From assembly GCA_942493075.1 (NCBI GenBank), contig OW818681.1, forward strand, positions 3,906,001 through 3,970,000: a stretch of DNA of 64,000 nucleotides. Reading direction: 5' to 3'. Below are positions 17,620 through 25,464 of the stretch, piece after piece (position 1 is the stretch's first letter; every line of letters begins with the position of its first letter). Under the pieces are notes generated by a model. The model was not told the DNA's origin, ran no database searches, and was given only the letters and a program-made list of their open reading frames with translations. This DNA is from JBBQYD01 sp942493075 (GTDB lineage Bacteria > Verrucomicrobiota > Verrucomicrobiia > Limisphaerales > UBA8199). The position numbers and the translations under genes were made by a program.

Positions 17620-20240
17620 GCCAATGGACAGATTCAGCGCGGTCCCGACTCGATAACTACTCTTCCCAGGTGCGTGAGGATTACTGCACCTCAGGCGCGG
17701 ACGGCAATGAAGTGGCCGAGGATCTGCGGCGTCATGTACAGGAGGAACTGGCTGGAGAGAAGCTGCCCATAGTGACTGAGCAGGATGTGGAGCGTGTGCT
17801 GCGAAGGATCGGCACGCCCGCACCCTCCGCGGCCTTGACCGAAGATCCGCCCCCTGAAAAAAATCAGGACCAAAAAGCACCGAACGAGCCTTCGTCGTCC
17901 TTTCCCCGCCCCGGTTGGTGGCTGCTCATACTTGGAGGATTGTTGCCGCTGGGAACGATCATTTTCGAGTATATAACCGGCGCGTGCGCCGCTGTTCTAT
18001 TCAATCCATTGCCTACATGGGGACACGTCCTGCTCACGACCCTAGTACCAGTGTCGAACACAGCAATCTGGCTGGCATTACGTCAGAAGAGATTGGAGCA
18101 TCTGAATTGTCTACGATTAGTGAGCGGCGTCGCGCTGGCTGTGAGCTTGATTTACATGCTGCTTTTCCTGCCGTTCACCCCTTTTGCTTTCATTGGAATC
18201 GCTTTTTACGGGCTTGGCCTGGTTCCCCTCGCGCCATTCTTCTCATTCCTCTGTTGCGGCATTCTCACTGGAGATTTGCAGAAAGCAGGCAAGCACGCGG
18301 AGAGCAACCGCCGGATCCTGGCAGGTTTCGGCCTTGGCGTGTCTGCTTTGATTTTGCTGGCGTTACCCATGTATTTGACAACAAAGGGACTCAGGATGGC
18401 AGCTTCCACAGATCCGGTTGAAAGCGCCAAAGGCATCCGGCTTCTTCGGAACTGGGGACAGGATGAGGAAGTGCTTCGCGCCTGTTACGGCCGCCCTCGC
18501 GCTGCTTCCAATGAACTGTTTGATTGGCAGCCCAAAATCAGTTCAGAGATTGCCCGCACGGTTTACTATCGGGTCACGGGGCAACCTTTCAATGCAGTCC
18601 CGCCGCCAAAGCTCTACGCAGGAAGGGGCCGCTGGTCCGTGATCGAAGACGAATTCACGTGGGATGAAGATCAGGCTGGTGATGCGGTGGGCGCCAGAGT
18701 AAGCGGATTGTCCATCATGAATTCACGCCAGGATGGGCTCATTGATCCCGATGGCTCCGTCGCCTACTTGGAATGGACATTGGAGTTTAAGAACACTTCC
18801 CAGAGGGCCCGCGAGGCACGAGCGCAGATCCTGTTGCCGCCGGGAGCGGTGGTGTCCCGGCTCACCCTGTGGGTCAACGGCGAGGAGCAAGAAGCTGCCT
18901 TTGGGGGACGCTCGCAGGTGAAGACCGCCTATAAATCCGTTGTTCAACAACGGCGCGATCCAGTCCTGGTCACCACTTGCGGACCGGATCGTGTGCTTGT
19001 GCAGTGTTTCCCGGTTCCGGTGAATGGCATCATGAAGGCCCGCCTTGGGATCACCGCGCCGCTGCAGCTAAAAACCAAGGAAGCAGGAATACTTGCATGG
19101 CCCCGGTTTCTTGAACGCAACTTCACCTTGGGCACAAACTTCCAACACTCGCTCTGGGTCCAATCCCGAATGCCGCTCTCAGCAGGAGATGGGAAGCTCC
19201 GTGCGGACCGTTCCCCCGCTGGGAACTTCGGGTTGCACGGGGAATTATCCGACATCGAGCTGGCTGACGGAATTGGGCTGATCAGGGCACAACGAACGGC
19301 GGGGGTTGCTTCGTGCTGGACGAAAGATCTGCATAGTTCCAACGCTATCGTCCAAACGATTAGCGAAGTTCCAACCAAGCCTGCAAAGCGGATTGTCGTT
19401 GTTCTGGATTCCAGCCGCGGAATGAATCCAGCGCGAGCGAGCCTGGCAAAAGCGTTAACGGCAATGCCTGCAGGACGTGAAGTGGTAGTTCTGCTCGCAC
19501 GCGACGGATGCGAGAAGGTTCTCGGAGTCACCAAAACCGGTCCCGATTCGGAAAAGGTGATCCTGGAAGCGCTCCGAAGAGTAGACTTTGATGGGGGCCA
19601 CGACAACCTGCCTGCCCTCGTGCAGGCATGGGACCTCGCAGCCGAAGCTGATCCGGGCATTATCCTTTGGATTCACGGCCCACAACCCTTGCTTATGGAC
19701 TCCGGCTCACAGCTTCGGCAGAGATTCGACTGGCGCAGCGACGGTCCTAAACTCATAGATTTCCAGATCGCGCCGGGACCGAACCGGGTGCTCGAGGCAT
19801 TGGATGGGGTTTCCAATATTTACCTGGCGACCCGCATGGGGGCGCTGGGCGACGACCTCCGCTCCACGATTGAGGATGTCTCAACCCAGAGAGCTCAATT
19901 GGCAATCCGCCGGGAACGCAGGACGTTGGAAGAAGCCAATTCTGGCCTGGGCTCTGCCGTGTCCGAACACCTCAGCCGTTTATGGGCAGCGCAAGAAATC
20001 AGAAGTCTCGCGGCAAAACACCACCTGGAGCAAGCCACCAGCATGGCAGTGCTGTATCAACTCGTCACGCCTGTCAGTGGCGCGGTTGTCCTGGAAACCG
20101 CACAACAATATGCGCAAGCGGGATTGACTCCCGTGCCGGCAGAAACCGTGCCTTCAGTGCCGGAACCATCCAGCCTGACGCTCCTGGTGCTCATGGGTTT
20201 GGGAGCATGGGGAATGCGCGCCAAGCTAATGGGATCTTGA
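17616..20240 (+). CDS. HAAS-VIT-VWA membrane protein with PEP-CTERM sorting signal
   Basis: An 874-residue envelope protein with an unusual architecture. Residues 1-75 (RLDNYSSQVREDY, VAEDLRRHVQEEL, DVERVLRRIGTP) resemble the HAAS/DUF1700 helical domain that accompanies PadR. Residues 100-270 hold several hydrophobic transmembrane helices. Residues 350-520 look like a VIT domain (YLEWTLEFKNTSQRAREARAQILLPPGAVVSRLTLWVNG). Residues 590-760 resemble a VWA domain, but the metal site reads LDSSRGM, lacking the last Ser of the DxSxS motif. The protein ends in VPEPSSLTLLVLMGLGAWGMRAK, a PEP-CTERM signal recognised by exosortase/EpsH systems. It overlaps padR by 4 bp. A PadR-controlled surface or sensing role is inference. 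Confidence 0.8.
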   Translation: MSQWTDSARSRLDNYSSQVREDYCTSGADGNEVAEDLRRHVQEELAGEKLPIVTEQDVERVLRRIGTPAPSAALTEDPPPEKNQDQKAPNEPSSSFPRPGWWLLILGGLLPLGTIIFEYITGACAAVLFNPLPTWGHVLLTTLVPVSNTAIWLALRQKRLEHLNCLRLVSGVALAVSLIYMLLFLPFTPFAFIGIAFYGLGLVPLAPFFSFLCCGILTGDLQKAGKHAESNRRILAGFGLGVSALILLALPMYLTTKGLRMAASTDPVESAKGIRLLRNWGQDEEVLRACYGRPRAASNELFDWQPKISSEIARTVYYRVTGQPFNAVPPPKLYAGRGRWSVIEDEFTWDEDQAGDAVGARVSGLSIMNSRQDGLIDPDGSVAYLEWTLEFKNTSQRAREARAQILLPPGAVVSRLTLWVNGEEQEAAFGGRSQVKTAYKSVVQQRRDPVLVTTCGPDRVLVQCFPVPVNGIMKARLGITAPLQLKTKEAGILAWPRFLERNFTLGTNFQHSLWVQSRMPLSAGDGKLRADRSPAGNFGLHGELSDIELADGIGLIRAQRTAGVASCWTKDLHSSNAIVQTISEVPTKPAKRIVVVLDSSRGMNPARASLAKALTAMPAGREVVVLLARDGCEKVLGVTKTGPDSEKVILEALRRVDFDGGHDNLPALVQAWDLAAEADPGIILWIHGPQPLLMDSGSQLRQRFDWRSDGPKLIDFQIAPGPNRVLEALDGVSNIYLATRMGALGDDLRSTIEDVSTQRAQLAIRRERRTLEEANSGLGSAVSEHLSRLWAAQEIRSLAAKHHLEQATSMAVLYQLVTPVSGAVVLETAQQYAQAGLTPVPAETVPSVPEPSSLTLLVLMGLGAWGMRAKLMGS

Positions 20241-20250
20241 AAGGTCTAAT

Positions 20251-20280
20251 AAAAACGGCGCGAGCTTTCGCCCGCGCCGT
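20251..20280 (-). terminator. Rho-independent terminator of the glnK-amtB-glnA operon
   Basis: On the minus strand a stem ACGGCGCG / CGCGCCGT with a 10-base loop is followed directly by TTTTTATTAGA. It lies 25 bp after the glnA stop and fits an intrinsic terminator. On the plus strand the same stem could weakly terminate the PEP-CTERM gene. Confidence 0.8.
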
Positions 20281-20304
20281 CTCCGCTACCCCAGAGCGCC
20301 TCTA

Positions 20305-21717
20305 CTACACGTCATAGTAGAGGAAAAACTCATACGGATGCGGGCGCAACCGCAAGGCATCGTGCTCCTTGCGCTTGGTCGCAATCCACATGTCGATAAA
20401 GTCACGGGTGAACACGTCACCCTTGAGCAGGAACTCGTGGTCCTTCTCAAGCGCCACCAGAGCTTCGTTGAGGCTGCCAGCCACATTCGGAACCTTCTTG
20501 AGCTCTTCCGGCGGAAGTTCATAGATGTTCTTGTCCAGCGGTTCGCCAGGATCGATCTTGTTCAGAACGCCATCCAGGCCGGCCATCAGGAGTGCTGAAA
20601 ACGCTAGATACGGGTTTGCAGCCGGATCCGGCGGACGATACTCCACACGCTTAGCTTTCGGGCTGTTGCTATACATCGGGATGCGGACCGCAGCAGAGCG
20701 ATTGCGTCCGGAGTAAGCCAGGTTCACCGGAGCTTCGTAGCCGGGCACCAGGCGTTTGTAGCTGTTGGTCGTCGGGTTACAGATCGCACAAAGGGCCTTG
20801 GCGTGCTTGAGCAGGCCACCGATGTAATAAAGAGCCATCTGGGAGAGACCCGCATACTCGCTTCCAGCGAACAAGGGCTTACCCTTCTTCCATAAGCTCA
20901 TGTGGGTGTGCATGCCAGAGCCATTGTCACCGAACAGCGGCTTGGGCATGAAGCAGGCGGACTTTCCGTGGCGGCGTGCCACGTTCTTAACAACATACTT
21001 ATAGACCATCATGGCGTCGGCAGCGCGAATGAGCGTGTCGAAACGATAATCGATCTCGGCCTGGCCGGCAGTAGCCACTTCATGGTGCTGGCGCTCAATC
21101 TTAACGCCCAACTCTTCCATGACGAGGCACATTTCAGTGCGGATATCCTGCTGCTGATCGGAAGGAGCAACCGGGAAATAGCCTTCCTTGTGGCGGATCT
21201 TATATCCGGTGTTCGGGGCCTCATCACGGCCGGTGTTCCAGGCGGCTTCGTCTGAATCGATCGAATAGAAAGTGCCGTTGCTCTTGCTGTCGTATTGAAC
21301 GTTGTCGAAAATAAAGAACTCGGCTTCAGGACCGAACACCGCGGAATCGGCCAGGCCGGTGCTCGCGAGGTATTTTTCGGCTTTCTGACCGATCGCGCGA
21401 GGGTCGCGCACGTAGGGCTCGCGGGTATCGGTTTCCACGATACTGCAAGTCAGGCTCAGAGTTGGAACCTGGCAGAAAGGATCAACAAAGGCGGTGTTGA
21501 CGTCAGGCATCGCCAGCATATCAGATGCTTCGATGCTCTTCCAACCGCGGATGCTGGAACCATCAAATCCCAGGCCTTCTGCAAAAACCTCTTCGGTTAA
21601 CTCACGAATCGGGCAGGTGAAGTGTTGCCAGGTGCCAAAGGTGTCGACGAACTTGAGGTCGACCATTTTGGCGCCGGTTTTCTTGGCTAAGTCTATTACG
21701 CTCTTGGGTGTATTCAT
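20305..21717 (-). CDS. glnA: Glutamine synthetase type I
   Basis: ATP-dependent synthesis of glutamine from glutamate and ammonia, 470 residues, a normal GSI length. Motifs include the beta-grasp region DLKFVDTFGTWQH, FGPEAEFFIFD, the ATP-binding KPLFGDNGSGMHTHMSLWK, NPTTNSYKRLVPGYEAPVNLAYSGRNRSAAVRIP and RPPDPAANPYLAFSALLMAGLDG. The adenylylation-site region KNIYELPPEE retains its Tyr, so control by a GlnE-type adenylyltransferase is possible. ATG at 21717 (MNTPKSVIDL) is preferred; an in-frame GTG at 21732 lacks support. Last gene of the nitrogen operon, 107 bp after amtB. Confidence 0.97.
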   Translation of the reverse strand: MNTPKSVIDLAKKTGAKMVDLKFVDTFGTWQHFTCPIRELTEEVFAEGLGFDGSSIRGWKSIEASDMLAMPDVNTAFVDPFCQVPTLSLTCSIVETDTREPYVRDPRAIGQKAEKYLASTGLADSAVFGPEAEFFIFDNVQYDSKSNGTFYSIDSDEAAWNTGRDEAPNTGYKIRHKEGYFPVAPSDQQQDIRTEMCLVMEELGVKIERQHHEVATAGQAEIDYRFDTLIRAADAMMVYKYVVKNVARRHGKSACFMPKPLFGDNGSGMHTHMSLWKKGKPLFAGSEYAGLSQMALYYIGGLLKHAKALCAICNPTTNSYKRLVPGYEAPVNLAYSGRNRSAAVRIPMYSNSPKAKRVEYRPPDPAANPYLAFSALLMAGLDGVLNKIDPGEPLDKNIYELPPEELKKVPNVAGSLNEALVALEKDHEFLLKGDVFTRDFIDMWIATKRKEHDALRLRPHPYEFFLYYDV

Positions 21718-21823
21718 TGTTAGTTTTATCACTGACTTTTACTTCGAACTATCTTTTTCGCGAACTGCGCCGGGTGCCAACCCCCCGATCAACACGCCGG
21801 CACAGCTAGCGCGAAAAATTCTC

Positions 21824-23242
21824 TTACCGCGCGGCGTGGTAGCCCTCCTCGCCGTGCTCGGCCAGATCCAGGCCGGCCATTTCGACTTCTTCGCTCGGCC
21901 GCAATCCAAGCGTGAACTTAATCACCAGGGCTATGACTGCGGTAGCAACTGTCGAAAGAACCAGGGTTACAAGGATCGCTTTGATTTGCGCGCCGAGGAG
22001 GCCGTCGGCAACGGTGCCCACCAGCGGGTTGGCTTCCTTGCTGGCCAGGATGCCGGTCAGGAGGGCGCCCATTGTGCCGCCCACACCGTGCACGCCGAAG
22101 GTATCCAGCGCATCGTCATAGCCGAACCAGGCTTTGAGCTTCCAGCAGGCGAGGAAGGGAACGATTCCGGCCAGGATACCGATGATCATGGCGCCGTTGG
22201 TCGTTACGAATCCGCATGCAGGAGTGATCACGACCAGACCGGCCACGATTCCCGAGCAGAAGCCGAGGACGCTGGGCTTGCCTTTCACAAGGTACTCGGA
22301 CATTGCCCACACGAACCCTGCTGTTGCGGCGGCCAGAGTGGTGGTGGTGAATGCGTTCGCGGCGATGCCATCGGCCGCAAGGGCGCTACCCGCGTTGAAA
22401 CCATACCATCCCACCCACAGCATGCCGGTGCCGACCATACAGAAAACCATGCTGTGTGGGGGCATGGATTCGCGTCCGAACCCAACGCGCTTGCCGAGGA
22501 TCAAGCACAGAATCAGTGCGGACCATCCAGAGGACATGTGCACCACAGTGCCGCCGGCAAAGTCCAGCGCCTTGATCTTCGCGTTGGGATTGAGTGCGCC
22601 GCACATGAAGCCATCGGCAGCCCACACCATGTGGGCGAGCGGGAAGTAAACGACGAACATCCAAATGCCGATGAAGAGAAGCACGGCACTGAACTTCATC
22701 CGTTCGGCAATAGCACCGATGATCAGCGCCGGCGTGATGATGGCGAAGGTCAACTGAAAGATGGCCCACACGTTGTTAGATATCCAGTGACTCCCCTGCC
22801 CCACTTCGCCGCCATTGACTCCCTTGAAAAACATGTAGTCGAGACCTCCAAGGAATGGCGAGCCGGCAGCGAATGAAAAACTATACCCGCAAATCCACCA
22901 CAGTATCGTAACCAAGCCCGCGATCCCGAGGCATTGGGCCAGAACTGAAAGCACATTCTTGCGCCGTACCAAACCACCATAGAACAGAGCCAATCCAGGC
23001 AACGTCATGAAGAGCACCAACGCGGTAGAAGTCATTTGCCAGGCGTTGTGTCCAGGGCCTGGACCGGGAACCAGCGAGGTGGAGTTTGTGCTCGCATTGC
23101 GAGCCACATTGTTCATGTACGCTTCAATGTCTTCGAGACGTTCGGTGACTGAGCGCTCACCGGCGGTTTCGGCAGCAGTGGCCGATGAAATGCCCAAAGC
23201 GAGCAGACCGGCGAGGCAGACTGTAAGTAGAAAGTATTTCAT
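21824..23242 (-). CDS. amtB: Ammonium transporter AmtB
   Basis: Inner-membrane ammonium channel, 472 residues with an N-terminal signal peptide (MKYFLLTVCLAGLLALGISS, cleavage near ATAAE). Numerous hydrophobic helices carry the Amt signatures HNAWQMTSTALVLFMTLPGLALFYGG and GGTVVHMSSGWSALIL (first pore His), and DTFGVHGVGGTMGALLTGI (second pore His). Between signal peptide and first helix lies a charged segment (RSVTERLEDIEAYM) seen in the Amt proteins of several phyla. It is paired with PII 25 bp upstream, the usual glnK-amtB arrangement in which uncomplexed PII blocks the channel. Confidence 0.97.
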   Translation of the reverse strand: MKYFLLTVCLAGLLALGISSATAAETAGERSVTERLEDIEAYMNNVARNASTNSTSLVPGPGPGHNAWQMTSTALVLFMTLPGLALFYGGLVRRKNVLSVLAQCLGIAGLVTILWWICGYSFSFAAGSPFLGGLDYMFFKGVNGGEVGQGSHWISNNVWAIFQLTFAIITPALIIGAIAERMKFSAVLLFIGIWMFVVYFPLAHMVWAADGFMCGALNPNAKIKALDFAGGTVVHMSSGWSALILCLILGKRVGFGRESMPPHSMVFCMVGTGMLWVGWYGFNAGSALAADGIAANAFTTTTLAAATAGFVWAMSEYLVKGKPSVLGFCSGIVAGLVVITPACGFVTTNGAMIIGILAGIVPFLACWKLKAWFGYDDALDTFGVHGVGGTMGALLTGILASKEANPLVGTVADGLLGAQIKAILVTLVLSTVATAVIALVIKFTLGLRPSEEVEMAGLDLAEHGEEGYHAAR

Positions 23243-23267
23243 GGGTGATTAATTTCGGGGTTGCGGT

Positions 23268-23606
23268 TTAGACGGCTGAGGAACCCTTCTCCTCAGTGCG
23301 GATGCGCACGACTTCCTCCATTGCGGAGACGAATATTTTGCCATCGCCGATCTTGCCGGTTTTGGCAGCCTTGATGATCGTTGCCACGGCCTGATCGACC
23401 TGCTCATCCACGATCACAACTTCCAGCTTAATTTTAGGAAGAAAGTCGACGGTATACTCGCTTCCGCGATAGATCTCGGTATGGCCCTTTTGCCGTCCGA
23501 AACCCTTAACCTCACTAACGGTCATCCCCTCAATCCCGATCTCGCCAAGCGCGTCTTTAACTTCTTCGAGCTTGAAAGGCTTGATGATGGCTTCAATTTT
23601 TTTCAT
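23268..23606 (-). CDS. glnK: Nitrogen regulatory PII protein
   Basis: A 112-residue trimeric signal protein sensing 2-oxoglutarate and ATP/ADP. The whole PII sequence is visible: KKIEAIIKPFKLEEVKDAL, GFGRQKGHTEIYRGSEYTVDF (T-loop with the Tyr51 uridylylation site), KIKLEVVIVDEQVDQAV and KTGKIGDGKIFV. Position directly before amtB favours GlnK over GlnB. ATG at 23604-23606 is preceded only by a weak GAAG. It is the first gene of the operon and lies downstream of a sigma-54-type promoter. Confidence 0.97.
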   Translation of the reverse strand: MKKIEAIIKPFKLEEVKDALGEIGIEGMTVSEVKGFGRQKGHTEIYRGSEYTVDFLPKIKLEVVIVDEQVDQAVATIIKAAKTGKIGDGKIFVSAMEEVVRIRTEEKGSSAV

Positions 23607-23689
23607 TTAACTTCGCTTCCGCTGTTTGCTGCGTTCTGGGGCGGCTATCAGGCACCCGGAGGGCGCCACGCGCCTCGGGACAGGCCTTA

Positions 23690-23706
23690 TGCAGGCGGCG
23701 TGCCAA
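23690..23706 (-). promoter_or_regulatory. Sigma-54 promoter of glnK-amtB-glnA
   Basis: On the minus strand TTGGCACGCCGCCTGCA matches the -24/-12 consensus with GG-N10-GC spacing and a perfect TGGCACG box. Transcription would start near 23678, about 70 bases before the glnK ATG. RpoN-dependent transcription under nitrogen limitation is standard for glnK-amtB in proteobacteria; an NtrC-like activator is implied but not encoded in this window. Confidence 0.75.
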
Positions 23707-23726
23707 CCCGGACTTAAGGTGAAATC

Positions 23727-23741
23727 GCTCAAATACTGAGC
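23727..23741. promoter_or_regulatory. Inverted repeat upstream of the sigma-54 promoter
   Basis: GCTCA-AATAC-TGAGC is a perfect 5-5-5 dyad 21 bp upstream of the -24 box. It could be an activator or repressor site. It does not match the NtrC consensus TGCAC-N5-GTGCA, so the assignment is tentative. Confidence 0.35.
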
Positions 23742-23870
23742 AAAATTGAAACTTCGTGCTGATGGTAAAGAATCTTCACTGTTCTTTTTTAGCCACTAGG
23801 TAAAAATCCCTTCACCGCGTCACGTGAAAATTGTTGCGTCAGAATCAGTTTCCATTAATTTCGCCCCCTT

Positions 23871-25298
23871 GTGATTGAGAATCTCGCGCCTAACCCGGTC
23901 TTCGTCCTGCCCTTTGCATTGCTCCTTGCTGCTATCGCCGTCGCTCCCCTCTGGTTTCCTGATTGGTGGGGACGACATTTTGGAAAGGTGACCGCTGCAC
24001 TGGCCGCAGTAACCCTCATTTATTACATCGGGTCCCTCCACGCGACAGTTCGCGTCGCCCATACAGCAATTGAGTACGGCAGCTTCATCTGTCTGATTGG
24101 ATCGTTGTTCGTCATTTCGGGGGGCATCCACATCAGTATCAAAGGTGAAGCCACTCCGGGACGGAATGTTCTCTTCCTCCTGATCGGGGCTCTTACGGCC
24201 AATGTTCTGGGCACGACAGGCGCGTCGATGCTGCTGATCCGGCCCTGGTTGAGGGCGAATAAATACCGGCTCACGGCTCATCACGTCGTTTTCTTTATTT
24301 TCATCGTTTCCAACGTTGGAGGGTGCTTAACACCCGTCGGTGACCCGCCGCTTTTCCTTGGTTATCTCAAAGGGGTGCCTTTCTGGTGGGTGCTAGAACA
24401 CTGCTGGCCCATGTGGGCCGTCGGCACTGCCATCATGCTCGCCATGTTCTACGTGGTGGACCTTCGCAACTTCAAACGGGCTCCAGCCCCGATCCGTGAG
24501 AAAGAAACGGCCACAGAGAAATGGCAGGTTCGTGGTACAACAAACCTGGTGTTTCTGGGTGCCGTCCTGGGCTCTATTTTCATCGAGAATCCGCGCTTCC
24601 TGCGGGAAGGCATTATGATCGCGGCCGCCGTGGGCTCGTACCTCACCACCAAGAAAGATGTTCACGCAGCCAACGACTTCAGTTTCCATCCCATCAAAGA
24701 GGTCGCCATTCTGTTTGCCGGCATCTTTTCGACGATGATGCCAGCTTTGGATTGGCTGCAGGCGAACGCCTCCCAGTTCGGAAGCCCATCTCCAACGGTG
24801 TTCTTCTGGGGAAGCGGCACTTTATCGAGTGTTTTGGATAACGCCCCTACCTATCTAAGCTTCTTAAGCGCTGCCTTGGGTGCCTTTGCACCAACTGAGC
24901 TGACTGACGCAGTCGTCAGCTACATAAAAGTCCATGGGGCTGACCTGACATTTGCAGCCACAATGGCCAATGGTGAGCAGATCAAGGCCGCTGTGCTTGC
25001 CGCCCAGTCCAACTTCCCGGCCGAGTTTGCTAAGCAGGTCATCACGTCCGACCAGGCGGGTATCGCAGTGCTGCTCAGCCAGCCCTTTTTTATGAAATGC
25101 CTGGTGGCGATCAGCGTAGGCTCAGTGTTCTTCGGCGCGAACACCTACATCGGGAACGGACCGAACTTCATGGTGAAAGCGATTGCTGAACAGCAGAAGG
25201 CTCACATGCCGAGTTTCTTCGGTTATGTCATTCGGTTCACGATACCCATCATGATCCCGATGCTACTCATCGTTTGGCTGTTGTTTTTCTGGCGGTAG
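23871..25298 (+). CDS. Ion transporter of the ArsB/NhaD/CitT superfamily (probable Na+/H+ antiporter)
   Basis: A 475-residue integral membrane protein with about 11 hydrophobic segments. Signatures such as NVGGCLTPVGDPPLFLGYLKGVPFWW and LSSVLDNAPTYLSFLSAALG match the conserved helix breaks of the NhaD/ArsB-type ion transporter superfamily. Proteins of this branch are usually annotated as sodium:proton antiporters, but the substrate (Na+, arsenite, dicarboxylate) is not fixed by the sequence. The GTG start at 23871 has no obvious ribosome binding site. The gene is divergent from the nitrogen operon and followed by a terminator. Confidence 0.8.
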   Translation: MIENLAPNPVFVLPFALLLAAIAVAPLWFPDWWGRHFGKVTAALAAVTLIYYIGSLHATVRVAHTAIEYGSFICLIGSLFVISGGIHISIKGEATPGRNVLFLLIGALTANVLGTTGASMLLIRPWLRANKYRLTAHHVVFFIFIVSNVGGCLTPVGDPPLFLGYLKGVPFWWVLEHCWPMWAVGTAIMLAMFYVVDLRNFKRAPAPIREKETATEKWQVRGTTNLVFLGAVLGSIFIENPRFLREGIMIAAAVGSYLTTKKDVHAANDFSFHPIKEVAILFAGIFSTMMPALDWLQANASQFGSPSPTVFFWGSGTLSSVLDNAPTYLSFLSAALGAFAPTELTDAVVSYIKVHGADLTFAATMANGEQIKAAVLAAQSNFPAEFAKQVITSDQAGIAVLLSQPFFMKCLVAISVGSVFFGANTYIGNGPNFMVKAIAEQQKAHMPSFFGYVIRFTIPIMIPMLLIVWLLFFWR

Positions 25299-25323
25299 GT
25301 TCGTTACCGACATGAGTTCTTCG

Positions 25324-25357
25324 AAAGCGGGCTTCAAAAAGGGGCCCGCTTTTGTAT
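25324..25357 (+). terminator. Rho-independent terminator after the transporter gene
   Basis: A 9-bp perfect stem AAAGCGGGC / GCCCGCTTT (25324-25332 and 25344-25352) is followed by TGTATT and begins 26 bp after the stop codon. Confidence 0.75.
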
Positions 25358-25464
25358 TATGGTGCGCAACGGTCGCTTTGAGGTCAAACCCGGGCTTGTC
25401 TATTTCGCGGAACTTGGCTTAGGGTAGTGGCGCTCAACGGGGCGAATGCTCCGGGGCAGGAAAC

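Noticed and set aside
21760..21790. A second TTGGCAC box upstream of glnA (minus strand, TTGGCACCCGGCGCAG)
   Set aside because: The -12 element is missing at the right spacing (no GC ten bases after GG), so it is not a convincing sigma-54 promoter.
21494..22876. A 460-codon open frame on the plus strand opposite glnA and amtB
   Set aside because: It lies antisense to two strongly supported genes, and its product has low complexity with many His, Gly and Glu residues and no recognisable motif.
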